Under the pieces are notes generated by a model. That model worked only from the letters and a program-made list of their open reading frames with translations. It searched no databases and was not told the origin of the DNA. DNA of 48,669 nucleotides from Thermaceae bacterium. GTDB lineage: Bacteria; Deinococcota; Deinococci; Deinococcales; Marinithermaceae. Position 1 is the stretch's first letter. The number at the start of each line of letters is the position of its first letter. Location: the NCBI GenBank assembly GCA_026984675.1, contig JALSRQ010000098.1:1-48669 (forward strand). Direction: 5' to 3'. A program made the position numbers and the translations under genes. Below, piece by piece: positions 7,883 to 14,827 of the stretch.

Positions 7883-8361
7883 CGGGCCCCGCCCTCGTCG
7901 AGCAGGCGGCGGATAAAGTAGTCGCCGCTTTTGAGCAGGCGCTCGGCCAGGGGCAAAAGCGCCTTGGTGTAGACCGCCGCCAGCGGCTCGGGCCAGTCCT
8001 CCGGGCCCATCGCCACCACCGCCGGGGCGTCCTCCAACCGCTCGAGCAGAAAGGCCCAGTACCCCGGGGTGAGGTTCGGCAGGTCGCAGGCGGCCACCGC
8101 CACCGCCCGGTTTCGAGCGTGGAAGAGGGCGGCGTGGATCCCCGAGAGGCTGTCGCCGCCGGGGATCACGTCGGGGTAGACCGGCACCCCGAACCCGGGG
8201 TAGGGGCGGTTCGCCACGACGAAGCTCTCGTCGGCCTCGCTCAGGCTGTCGAGCACGTGCCCCAGGAGGGGCTTGCCGCGCCAGACGAAGCGGGCCTTGT
8301 CCCGCCCGAAGCGCCGGGAGCGCCCGCCGGCCAGCACCGCGGCGGAAAAGGGGGGGACCAC
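7783..8361 (-). CDS. mobA: Molybdenum cofactor guanylyltransferase MobA
   Basis: A 192-residue nucleotidyltransferase that joins GMP from GTP to molybdopterin, making the MGD form of the cofactor required by formate dehydrogenase. It opens with the glycine-rich loop AAVLAGGRSRRFGRDKARF, with the conserved Lys. AACDLPNLTPGYWAFL holds the metal-binding Asp, and FANVNRPEDL is the usual C-terminal end. The start is GTG 8361: the conserved domain begins four residues later and a TATGGT -10 box sits six bases upstream. A longer reading frame upstream has no similarity to the family. It faces fdhD and overlaps its end by 100 bases. Confidence 0.88.
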   Translation of the reverse strand: MVPPFSAAVLAGGRSRRFGRDKARFVWRGKPLLGHVLDSLSEADESFVVANRPYPGFGVPVYPDVIPGGDSLSGIHAALFHARNRAVAVAACDLPNLTPGYWAFLLERLEDAPAVVAMGPEDWPEPLAAVYTKALLPLAERLLKSGDYFIRRLLDEGGARYLPWREVRDRFGSSIFANVNRPEDLESLSGWA

Positions 8362-8367
8362 GGCCCC

Positions 8368-8373
8368 ACCATA
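8368..8373 (-). promoter_or_regulatory. Leaderless-type -10 box of mobA
   Basis: On the minus strand TATGGT lies six bases before the GTG start. It directly follows the T-rich tail of the upstream terminator, so termination and a new start are almost fused. Confidence 0.5.
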
Positions 8374-8404
8374 CAAAAGGCGGGGGCCCCTAGGGGCCCC
8401 CGCC
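8374..8404 (-). terminator. Rho-independent terminator of the 8418 gene
   Basis: A perfect 12-base-pair stem, GGCGGGGGCCCC (8379-8390) and GGGGCCCCCGCC (8393-8404), followed on the minus strand by TTTTG. It stands 13 bases after the stop of the minus-strand gene at 8418. Confidence 0.75.
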
Positions 8405-8417
8405 GCGGCCACGCCGG

Positions 8418-8891
8418 CTACTTCAGGTCCAAGTAGAACCGCGGGCCAAAGCTCAGGTAAACGAAAGGCCGGCTGGCCCCGAAGGTGTAGTAGACCCGCG
8501 CCCAAGTCAGGAACGAGACGTTCCCGGCAAAGGCAGGCCGCCACTCGTAGCCGGCGCTGAGCCGCGTGTGGAAGTAAAACCGGCTACCCCCGTAGTGGGC
8601 GCCCAGGCCAAGCCGAGCCAGGGCGCTCCCCTGCTCGGACTTCAGGAAGGGGTACTCGACGAACCCGGTGAACCAGGCGTTTTGCCACGAACCCACGTGG
8701 AAGGAGAACGAGGCGCCGGCCGAAAGGGGCCCGATCGCCTCGGGAACGCCGGCGGCGATACCTGCCCCCAGTCCGAAGCTGGGGTAGAAGTCGAGACCCG
8801 CCCAGGTCGTGTCCACGAAGACGGTGCGGGCCTGGGCCCAACCCAACGCCAACGCCAGACCGAGGAACCACGCCAAATACCGCTTCTTCAT
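8418..8891 (-). CDS. Small exported protein, possibly a beta-barrel; function unknown
   Basis: A 157-residue protein with a Sec signal peptide (MKKRYLAWFLGLALALGWAQA). The mature part is rich in alternating aromatic and small residues, for example FSFHVGSWQNAWFTGFVEYP, GGSRFYFHTRLSAGYEW and FVYLSFGPRFYLDLK. This pattern and the aromatic residues close to the C-terminus suggest an outer-membrane beta-barrel or beta-sandwich of six to eight strands. No named family was recognised. A GGAGGTGA ribosome site precedes the ATG, and a clear terminator follows the gene, so it is probably a single-gene unit. Confidence 0.7.
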   Translation of the reverse strand: MKKRYLAWFLGLALALGWAQARTVFVDTTWAGLDFYPSFGLGAGIAAGVPEAIGPLSAGASFSFHVGSWQNAWFTGFVEYPFLKSEQGSALARLGLGAHYGGSRFYFHTRLSAGYEWRPAFAGNVSFLTWARVYYTFGASRPFVYLSFGPRFYLDLK

Positions 8892-8954
8892 CGCATCACC
8901 TCCGCCGCCATGGTACCGTCGGGAGCGGACGGAGCCTGTGACAAACCGACACGG

Positions 8955-10544
8955 CTAGGCCGGCACCTCGGCGACGATGCGGGTCCCCCGGCCGGGGGCG
9001 CTCTCGATGGCCAGCCGCCCGCCCCGGGCCTGCACCCGCTCCCGCATCTGGGCCAGGCCGAAGTGCCCCTCCCGGGGGGCCGCCCGGGGGTCGAAGCCGA
9101 CCCCGTCGTCGGCCACCTCGAGGCGGGCCCCCCGGGGGTTCTCGGCCACCAGCCGGACCTCGACCCGCCGGGCGCGGGCGTGCTTGGCCACGTTGTTGAG
9201 GGCCTCCTGCAGCACCCGGAAGAGGGCCAGCTCGGAGGCCTGGGTGAGAGCGGGCTCGCCCTCGACCGCTACCGCCACCCGGAACCCGGCCTGCTCGGCG
9301 AAGGCCTGGGCGTAGCGGCGCACCGACTCGACGAAGCCGTAGCGCTCGAGGTCGATCGGCCGCAGCGCGAAGATCGAGCGCCGCACCTCGCGGATCTGGG
9401 CCCGGAGCACCTTGCGAACCCGGGCGAGCTCCTCCTCGGCGCGGTCGGGATCCTTCCTAAGGAGCCGGGCGGCGAGGTCGAGCTTTAAGGCCATGAAGGC
9501 CAGGGCCTGGGCGATGCCGTCGTGGATCTCGCGGGCGATCCGGGTGCGCTCCTCGTGGATGGCGAGCTCCTCGGCCCGAAGGTAGGCCTGGGCATTCCGA
9601 ACCGCCAGGGTCACCTGGGAGGCGAGCAGCTTGAGGAAGGCGAGCTCGCCCCGAAGCCGCTCGTGTTCGCCGATTAAGAGCAGCACCCCCACCGGGGTCT
9701 TGTCCCCCAGCGGGACCGCCAGCCAGCCGGTGCCCAGGAAGACCGGTTTCTTGAGGGCGTCGCGCCAGGCCCCCTCGGGGAGGAAGGCCCGCCGGCTCGG
9801 GGCCTCGCCGCGGAAGGCCCAGAGCTTTAGGACCCCGCCCTCGTCAAGCAGGTAGACCGCCCCGCCCTCGGCCCCGGCCCAGGCCACGATCCGCTCGAGC
9901 AGGCGCTCCAGCAGCTTGCCGAGGTTGGCCTCGGCGCGGAGGGCCTCGTCGACCTCGAAGAGGGTGAGGAGGTCGCGGGTGCGGGCCTCGGCGGCCTCCA
10001 GGACCGAGTCGACCTCGCCGGCGAGGACCTCGAGGAACCCCTTCTCGACCTGGCCGAAAAAGCAGAGCCGCCCCCCGCTCCGGGGCAGCTCGACCGCCAC
10101 CAACCCCTCGGCCCGACAGCCGGCGGAGGGAAAACCGGCGGTGCTGTAGCGGTACTCGCCGAGCTTGAGCGCCACCTCGCCCCCCAGCGTCTCCCGGATC
10201 GCCTCGGCCACCGCCCGCATCACCTCGTCGAGGTTCTCGGCCTCCAGCGCCCGGTGCACCACCGTGCGCACCGCCGAGAGGCGGCGGTTGGCCTCCAGGA
10301 GCGCCCGCTCGGCCTCGGCCCGGGCCTCCAGCTCGTCGGAGATCCAGTCCAGGGTGAGGTAGACGATGAACGGCCCCAGCAGCCCGTAGAAGGCGAGCTG
10401 GAGCCAGAAGGCGTGGGGGTCGGGAAGGCTCGCCCGGATGCCGAACTGGAAGAGGACCACGAAGAGGACGATCAGCAGGGGCAGGAAGACCCGCGCCGAG
10501 CGCACCCGGCGGGCCAGCCCGCCGACCCCGGTCCCTAGCGCCAC
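8955..10544 (-). CDS. NarX-like membrane sensor histidine kinase with GAF-type domain
   Basis: A 529-residue kinase. Two hydrophobic helices near residues 18-70 hold it in the membrane with almost no outside sensor loop. A coiled linker leads to two GAF-like regions, roughly residues 95-200 and 215-330 (GGAVYLLDEGG, GWLAVPLGDKTPVGVLLL). The HisKA_3 dimerisation helix ERTRIAREIHDGIAQAL carries the phosphorylated His341. The ATPase domain has ALNNVAKHARA and VADDGVGFDP and ends GRGTRIVAEVPA. Such kinases usually pair with a NarL-type regulator, but none is encoded beside it here. The GTG start at 10544 overlaps the preceding methyltransferase gene by 10 bases. Its signal is unknown; an intracellular redox or small-molecule cue is possible. 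Confidence 0.88.
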   Translation of the reverse strand: MALGTGVGGLARRVRSARVFLPLLIVLFVVLFQFGIRASLPDPHAFWLQLAFYGLLGPFIVYLTLDWISDELEARAEAERALLEANRRLSAVRTVVHRALEAENLDEVMRAVAEAIRETLGGEVALKLGEYRYSTAGFPSAGCRAEGLVAVELPRSGGRLCFFGQVEKGFLEVLAGEVDSVLEAAEARTRDLLTLFEVDEALRAEANLGKLLERLLERIVAWAGAEGGAVYLLDEGGVLKLWAFRGEAPSRRAFLPEGAWRDALKKPVFLGTGWLAVPLGDKTPVGVLLLIGEHERLRGELAFLKLLASQVTLAVRNAQAYLRAEELAIHEERTRIAREIHDGIAQALAFMALKLDLAARLLRKDPDRAEEELARVRKVLRAQIREVRRSIFALRPIDLERYGFVESVRRYAQAFAEQAGFRVAVAVEGEPALTQASELALFRVLQEALNNVAKHARARRVEVRLVAENPRGARLEVADDGVGFDPRAAPREGHFGLAQMRERVQARGGRLAIESAPGRGTRIVAEVPA

Positions 10545-11260
10545 CGCTCGGCCTCCCGGCGGATCGCCCAGCGGCTCTGGCGGATCAGCCCCCGCAGCAT
10601 CGAGAGCTCCCCGGCGGTGGGGGCGGCCCGGTGGAAGATCCGGCGGAACGCCCGCATCACGTGGGGGAGGCGGCGCTCGTCGGTGTAGCCGATCTCCAGG
10701 AGGAAGCCCTCGAGGTCCCGAAAGAACCCCTCGACCTGCTCGGCCGGCGCCGGGGTGGGGGCCTCGGTGGTCCCCGGCCGGGCCAAGAAGAGCTCGTAGG
10801 CCAGGACCAGCACCGCCTGGGCCAGGTTCAGGCTCTTAAACCCCGGGTCGGTGGGGATCCGCACGACGAAGTGGGCCCGGTCGAGCTCGGCGTTGGTGAG
10901 GCCCGAGCGCTCGCGCCCGAAGACCAGGGCCACCCCCTGGCCGGCCTCGAGCGCCGCCCTCAGAAAGGGGGCGACCTCCCGGGGGGTGGTGGGCTCGCCG
11001 GGGTACTCCTCGCGGGGCCGGGCGGTGGCCGCCGCCACCCAGTGCACCCCGGCCAGCGCCTCGTCGAGGGTGGCCACGGTCCGGGCCCCCTCCAGCACGT
11101 CCCGGGCCCCGACCGCGAACTTAAAGGACTCGGGGCCGATCGCCGCCTGGGGGGCGGTCAGCACCAGCTCGCGGAGCCCGAAGTTCTTCATCGCCCGGGC
11201 CACCATGCCGATGTTCCCGGACTCCTGAACCCCCACCAGCACCACCCGCGCGCCCGGCAT
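10535..11260 (-). CDS. trmJ: TrmJ-like SPOUT RNA 2'-O-methyltransferase
   Basis: A 241-residue member of the SpoU/TrmH superfamily, group TrmJ/LasT, expected to methylate ribose 2'-OH in tRNA (position 32 in E. coli). Family motifs are ESGNIGMVARAMKNFGL near the N-terminus, LVFGRERSGLTNAEL in the middle, and IPTDPGFKSLNLAQAV, which forms the SAM-binding trefoil knot. The C-terminal helical extension (residues about 175-241) is as in TrmJ. A TAAGAT -10 box lies eight bases before the ATG. The stop overlaps the start of the histidine kinase gene. The exact RNA target is inferred only. Confidence 0.85.
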   Translation of the reverse strand: MPGARVVLVGVQESGNIGMVARAMKNFGLRELVLTAPQAAIGPESFKFAVGARDVLEGARTVATLDEALAGVHWVAAATARPREEYPGEPTTPREVAPFLRAALEAGQGVALVFGRERSGLTNAELDRAHFVVRIPTDPGFKSLNLAQAVLVLAYELFLARPGTTEAPTPAPAEQVEGFFRDLEGFLLEIGYTDERRLPHVMRAFRRIFHRAAPTAGELSMLRGLIRQSRWAIRREAERWR

Positions 11261-11268
11261 CGCCCCCC

Positions 11269-11274
11269 ATCTTA
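11269..11274 (-). promoter_or_regulatory. Leaderless-type -10 box of trmJ
   Basis: TAAGAT on the minus strand, eight bases before the ATG at 11260, with no ribosome site between. Confidence 0.4.
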
Positions 11275-11289
11275 CGGCCGGGCGGGGGG

Positions 11290-12729
11290 TTATTCCTTAA
11301 GCCAGCGGGCCAGGGTGCGCACCCCGAAGCCGGTGCCCCCGGCCGGCCCGAGCTCCCAGGCCTCGGGCAGGAACGCCGGCCCGGCGATGTCGAGGTGGGC
11401 GTAGGGCCCCTTCGCGAACTCGGTCAAAAACAGCGCCGCCTGGATCGCCCCGCCGTGACGGGTGCCGACGTTGGCGAGATCGGCGACCTGGCTCCTCAAA
11501 AGCTTCTTGTAGCTCGGCTCCAGCGGCATCGGCCAGACCTTTTCGCCCTCCTGGGCCGCCGCCCGCTCGATCCCCTCGCGGAGGCGGGGGTCGGTGGCGA
11601 AGAGGGCGGCGATCTTGCGCCCCAGGGCCACCACCGCCGAGCCGGTAAGGGTGGCGATCGAGACCACCGCGTCGGGGGCCTGCCGGGAAGCGTAGGCCAG
11701 GGCGTCGGCCAGGGTGAGCCGGCCCTCGGCGTCGGTGTTCCCCACCTCGATCGTCTTGCCGTTCATCGCCCGGACCACCTCGTCGACCACGTAGGCCCCT
11801 CCGCTGATCTTGTTCTCGGCGGCGGCGATGACCCCGTGGACCTCGACCTCGGGCCGGAGTTCGGCCAGCGCCCGGAAGACCCCCAGCACCGCCGCCGCCC
11901 CCGCCATGTCGGCCTTCATGTGGCGCATGCTCTCGGTGGGCTTGAGCGAGTAGCCCCCGGTGTCGAAGCAAAGCCCCTTGCCCACCAGGGCCACCCGGCG
12001 CCGGGGCTTTTCCGGCCGGTAGACGAGGTGCACCAGCCGGGGCGGGTTGGCCGAGCCCCGGGCCACCGCCAGGAAGGCCCCCATGCCGAGCGCCTCGATC
12101 TGCTGGGGTCCGAGCACCTCGGCCTCGAGGCCGGCCTCCCCGGCCAGGCTCCGGGCCTCCTCGGCCAGCCGTTCGGGGGTCATCCGGTTGGGGGGCTCGT
12201 TGACCAGATCGCGGGCGTAGAGGGTGGCCCCCGCCAAAACGGCGGCCTCGGCCACCGCCCGCCCCCGACCCCGGGCGATCCAGTACCGCACCCGGGGCGG
12301 CCTCTCCCCGCTTCGGTACTTCACGAAGCGGTAGCTGCCGAGGTGGAGCCCCTCGGCCACCGCGTAGCTGGCCGCCTCCCGGCCCAGCCGATCGGCCCAG
12401 AAGTTCTCCACCGCGACCTCGCGCACCCCCAGCCGGAGGGCCTCGCCGGCCACCCGGGCGGCGGCCTCCCGGGCCCGATCGGGGGTCACCCCCCGCTTGC
12501 CGCCCAGGCCGACCAGCAAAAGGTAGCGCTCCCCCTCCCAAAGGAGCAGGGTCTCGCCCTCCTCCCCCCGGAACCGGCCCTTTTTTAGCGCCTTGGAAAG
12601 CATCCCACCGGCGGCGGCGTCGAGGGCCTCGCCGGCCTCGGTGAGCGCCCCCGAAACCACCCCAACCGCGCGCAGCTGACCCGGCAGCTCGGCCACCGGA
12701 CGGCGCGCCGACCTTAGATCAATCTTCAT
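11290..12729 (-). CDS. pepA: Leucyl aminopeptidase (M17 family)
   Basis: A 479-residue cytosolic M17 aminopeptidase that removes N-terminal residues, typically leucine, using two metal ions. The metal-binding and catalytic part shows LVGKGLCFDTGGYSLKPTES, HMKADMAGAAAVLG and the family signature NTDAEGRLTLADAL. GGAIQAALFLTEF and HLDIAGPAF close the domain. The N-terminal 160 residues form the macro-like domain. The ATG at 12729 has a TAGGCT box ten bases upstream with a purine-rich stretch between, so leader status is unclear. It diverges from the DUF1385 gene. Confidence 0.93.
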   Translation of the reverse strand: MKIDLRSARRPVAELPGQLRAVGVVSGALTEAGEALDAAAGGMLSKALKKGRFRGEEGETLLLWEGERYLLLVGLGGKRGVTPDRAREAAARVAGEALRLGVREVAVENFWADRLGREAASYAVAEGLHLGSYRFVKYRSGERPPRVRYWIARGRGRAVAEAAVLAGATLYARDLVNEPPNRMTPERLAEEARSLAGEAGLEAEVLGPQQIEALGMGAFLAVARGSANPPRLVHLVYRPEKPRRRVALVGKGLCFDTGGYSLKPTESMRHMKADMAGAAAVLGVFRALAELRPEVEVHGVIAAAENKISGGAYVVDEVVRAMNGKTIEVGNTDAEGRLTLADALAYASRQAPDAVVSIATLTGSAVVALGRKIAALFATDPRLREGIERAAAQEGEKVWPMPLEPSYKKLLRSQVADLANVGTRHGGAIQAALFLTEFAKGPYAHLDIAGPAFLPEAWELGPAGGTGFGVRTLARWLKE

Positions 12730-12759
12730 AACGCTTCCCAGCCTACCACACGCGCGGCC

Positions 12760-12788
12760 TCGACTTTCTCATTGAAAACAGCCAGAAT
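12760..12788 (+). promoter_or_regulatory. Putative promoter of the DUF1385 gene
   Basis: TCGACT (12760-12765), 17 bases, CAGAAT (12783-12788), seven bases before GTG 12796. Spacing is ideal although both boxes are imperfect. It supports GTG 12796 as the start rather than ATG 12787, which would lie inside the -10 box. Confidence 0.35.
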
Positions 12789-12795
12789 GGAGGGC

Positions 12796-13677
12796 GTGAA
12801 GACGCCGACCATCGGTGGCAGCGCGGCGTTGGAGGGCGTGATGATGAAGGCCCCCGGGGCCTGGGCCCTGGCGGTCCGGCTGTCCTCCGGCGAGATCCAC
12901 GTCGAGCGCCACCCCGACCCGGCCGACTGGACCCGCCGCCCCTGGGCCCGCTGGCCGCTGGTGCGGGGGCTGGTCGCCCTCATCGACGCCCTCCGGGTCT
13001 CCTACCTGGCGCTCGCGCGCAGCGCCCAGCTCGTCGAGGGCGAGGAGGAACCGATCGGCCGGGGGGCGCTCTGGGCCACCATGGCGGTCAGCACGCTGGT
13101 CGGGATCCTCTTCTTCATCGTGCTCCCGGCCTACCTGGCGGGGTTCGCCGCCGACGCCCGCGCCCACCCGGTGCTGTTTAACGCCCTGGCCGGAACCCTG
13201 AAGGCCGCCGTGCTGGTGGGCTACCTCTGGTTCCTCCGGCGCTTTCCCGATACCCGGCGGTTCTTCATGTACCACGGCGCCGAGCACAAGGCGATCCACG
13301 CCTTTGAGAAGGGGCTTCCGCTCACGGTCGCCAACGTGCGCGCCCAGCCCCGCTTCCACCCCCGCTGCGGCACCACCTTCATCGCCTTCGTGATCCTGGC
13401 CTCGATCCTCGTCTACAGCTTCCTGCCCCGGGCCGACCTGCTCTGGTGGCGCCTGCTGGGCCGGGTGGTCTTCCTGCCGCTGGTCGCCGGGGTGGCCTTC
13501 GAGCTGCTGCGGTTTTCCGCCAGCCACCAAGACCCCCTCTCCCGCGCCCTCCGCTGGCTGGGCTTTCGCTTCCAGGGTCTCACCGTCGACGAACCCACCG
13601 ACGCGATGATCGAGGTCGCGATCCAGAGCACCCAGGCGGCGGTGGCGGATCATGAGGCCGCCCCCCTGGTGGCCTGA
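12796..13677 (+). CDS. DUF1385 (YqhQ-like) membrane protein
   Basis: A polytopic protein of the DUF1385/YqhQ family, 293 residues from GTG 12796 (296 from ATG 12787; TTG 12772 is also possible). It starts with the conserved TIGGSAALEGVMMKAPGAWA. Hydrophobic helices lie near residues 95-120, 128-155, 200-225 and 230-255. YHGAEHKAIHAFEKG and PRFHPRCGTTF contain the conserved His, Glu and Cys typical of the family, which has been predicted to be metal-dependent. Function is not established. It precedes mnmA by 67 bases; mnmA has its own -10 box. Confidence 0.85.
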   Translation: MKTPTIGGSAALEGVMMKAPGAWALAVRLSSGEIHVERHPDPADWTRRPWARWPLVRGLVALIDALRVSYLALARSAQLVEGEEEPIGRGALWATMAVSTLVGILFFIVLPAYLAGFAADARAHPVLFNALAGTLKAAVLVGYLWFLRRFPDTRRFFMYHGAEHKAIHAFEKGLPLTVANVRAQPRFHPRCGTTFIAFVILASILVYSFLPRADLLWWRLLGRVVFLPLVAGVAFELLRFSASHQDPLSRALRWLGFRFQGLTVDEPTDAMIEVAIQSTQAAVADHEAAPLVA

Positions 13678-13730
13678 ACCGCCGGGCCCCGATCGGAACC
13701 CCGCTCGCCAACCGGTCTACGCCTTCCTGC

Positions 13731-13736
13731 TAAACT
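13731..13736 (+). promoter_or_regulatory. Leaderless-type -10 box of mnmA
   Basis: TAAACT eight bases before GTG 13745. The same hexamer occurs before the genes at 345 and 24428. Confidence 0.45.
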
Positions 13737-13744
13737 TTTGCCTC

Positions 13745-14827
13745 GTGAAGCCGCGGGTGGTGCTGGGGCTTTCCGGCGGGGTGGACTCGGCGGTGGCCGC
13801 CCTCCTCCTGCTCGAGGAGGGCTACCAGGTGGTCGGGGTCATGCTCCGCCTCGAGGCCGGCCAGGCCGAGAACTCCTGCTGCAACGCCGCCGCCCAGGCC
13901 CGGGCCGCCGAGGTCGCCCGGCGGCTGGCCATCCCCTTCGTGGTCAAGGGCGAGGAGGACCGCTTCCGCCGGGCGGTGGTGGCGGCCTACCTCGAGGCCC
14001 ACCGGGCCGGCCGCACCCCCAACCCCTGCGTCCGCTGCAACCCCTTCGTCAAGTTCGCCGGGCTCTTCGAGGTGGCCGACCGGGTGGGCGCCGCGTTCGT
14101 CGCCACCGGCCACTACGCCCGGCGGGAGGGGGATCGCCTGCTCCGGGGGCGGGACCCGGCCAAGGACCAGAGCTACTTCCTGTGGGGCCTGGATCCCGCC
14201 CGGCTCGGCCGCCTCCTCTTCCCCCTGGGGGGGCGCACCAAGCCCGAGGTCCGGGCCCTGGCCGAGGACGCCGGCCTGGCGGTGGCCCGGGCCCCCGAGA
14301 GCCAGAACCTCTGCTTCGTCGAGAACGACCCCAAGGGCTTCCTGAAGGCCCGGCTCGGGGCCCGGCCGGGGCCGGTGGTCGACGCGACCACCGGCGAGGT
14401 AGTGGGGGCACACCCCGGGGCGATCTTCTTCACGGTGGGCCAAAAGCGCGGGCTGGGGCTGTTTAAGAGCCACCAACCCCGCTACGTGGTCGCCACCGAC
14501 CCGGCCACCAACACCGTCTACGTGGGACCCCGGGAGGCGGCGACGGCCCGGGGGCTGGCGGCCGAGCGCCCCAACTACCTCGTGCCCCCCGAGGACTGGC
14601 CCGAGCGGGTCGAGGTTCAGGTCCGCCACCGCGCCCGCCCGGTGCCCGCCCGGGTGCGCCGGGCCGACCGGGAGGGCCTGGTGCTCGACCTAGAGGAGCC
14701 CGCCTTCGCGGTCGCCCCCGGGCAGTCGGCGGCGGTCTACGCCGGCGAGGTCCTGCTCGGCGGGGGCGAGATCAGGGCGGCGATGGGAACCCCGCTAGAA
14801 AGCCGGGTTCCCGCCGCGGCCGGCTAG
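13745..14827 (+). CDS. mnmA: tRNA-specific 2-thiouridylase MnmA
   Basis: A 360-residue enzyme that makes 2-thiouridine at wobble position 34 of tRNA-Lys, -Glu and -Gln. The PP-loop LGLSGGVDSAVA stands at the N-terminus, so GTG 13745 is preferred over starts further upstream. GRTPNPCVRCNPFVKF contains C95 and C98; C98 corresponds to the E. coli nucleophile and C95 replaces its Asp. ESQNLCFVENDPKGFL has the second catalytic cysteine, C190. FTVGQKRGLG and the C-terminal beta-barrel are present. This three-cysteine arrangement differs from the E. coli DxxC type. The last 56 bases overlap the convergent transglycosylase gene. Confidence 0.93.
   Translation: MKPRVVLGLSGGVDSAVAALLLLEEGYQVVGVMLRLEAGQAENSCCNAAAQARAAEVARRLAIPFVVKGEEDRFRRAVVAAYLEAHRAGRTPNPCVRCNPFVKFAGLFEVADRVGAAFVATGHYARREGDRLLRGRDPAKDQSYFLWGLDPARLGRLLFPLGGRTKPEVRALAEDAGLAVARAPESQNLCFVENDPKGFLKARLGARPGPVVDATTGEVVGAHPGAIFFTVGQKRGLGLFKSHQPRYVVATDPATNTVYVGPREAATARGLAAERPNYLVPPEDWPERVEVQVRHRARPVPARVRRADREGLVLDLEEPAFAVAPGQSAAVYAGEVLLGGGEIRAAMGTPLESRVPAAAG

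Noticed and set aside
8362-8544. Longer MobA start at 8544
   Set aside because: The extra 61 residues run through the terminator of the neighbouring gene and have no family similarity; the -10 box and conserved N-terminus support GTG 8361.
8929-8955. TGTGACAAACCGACACG as a CRP/FNR-type site before the 8891 gene
   Set aside because: Only one half matches the consensus and the distance to any plausible -10 box is wrong.
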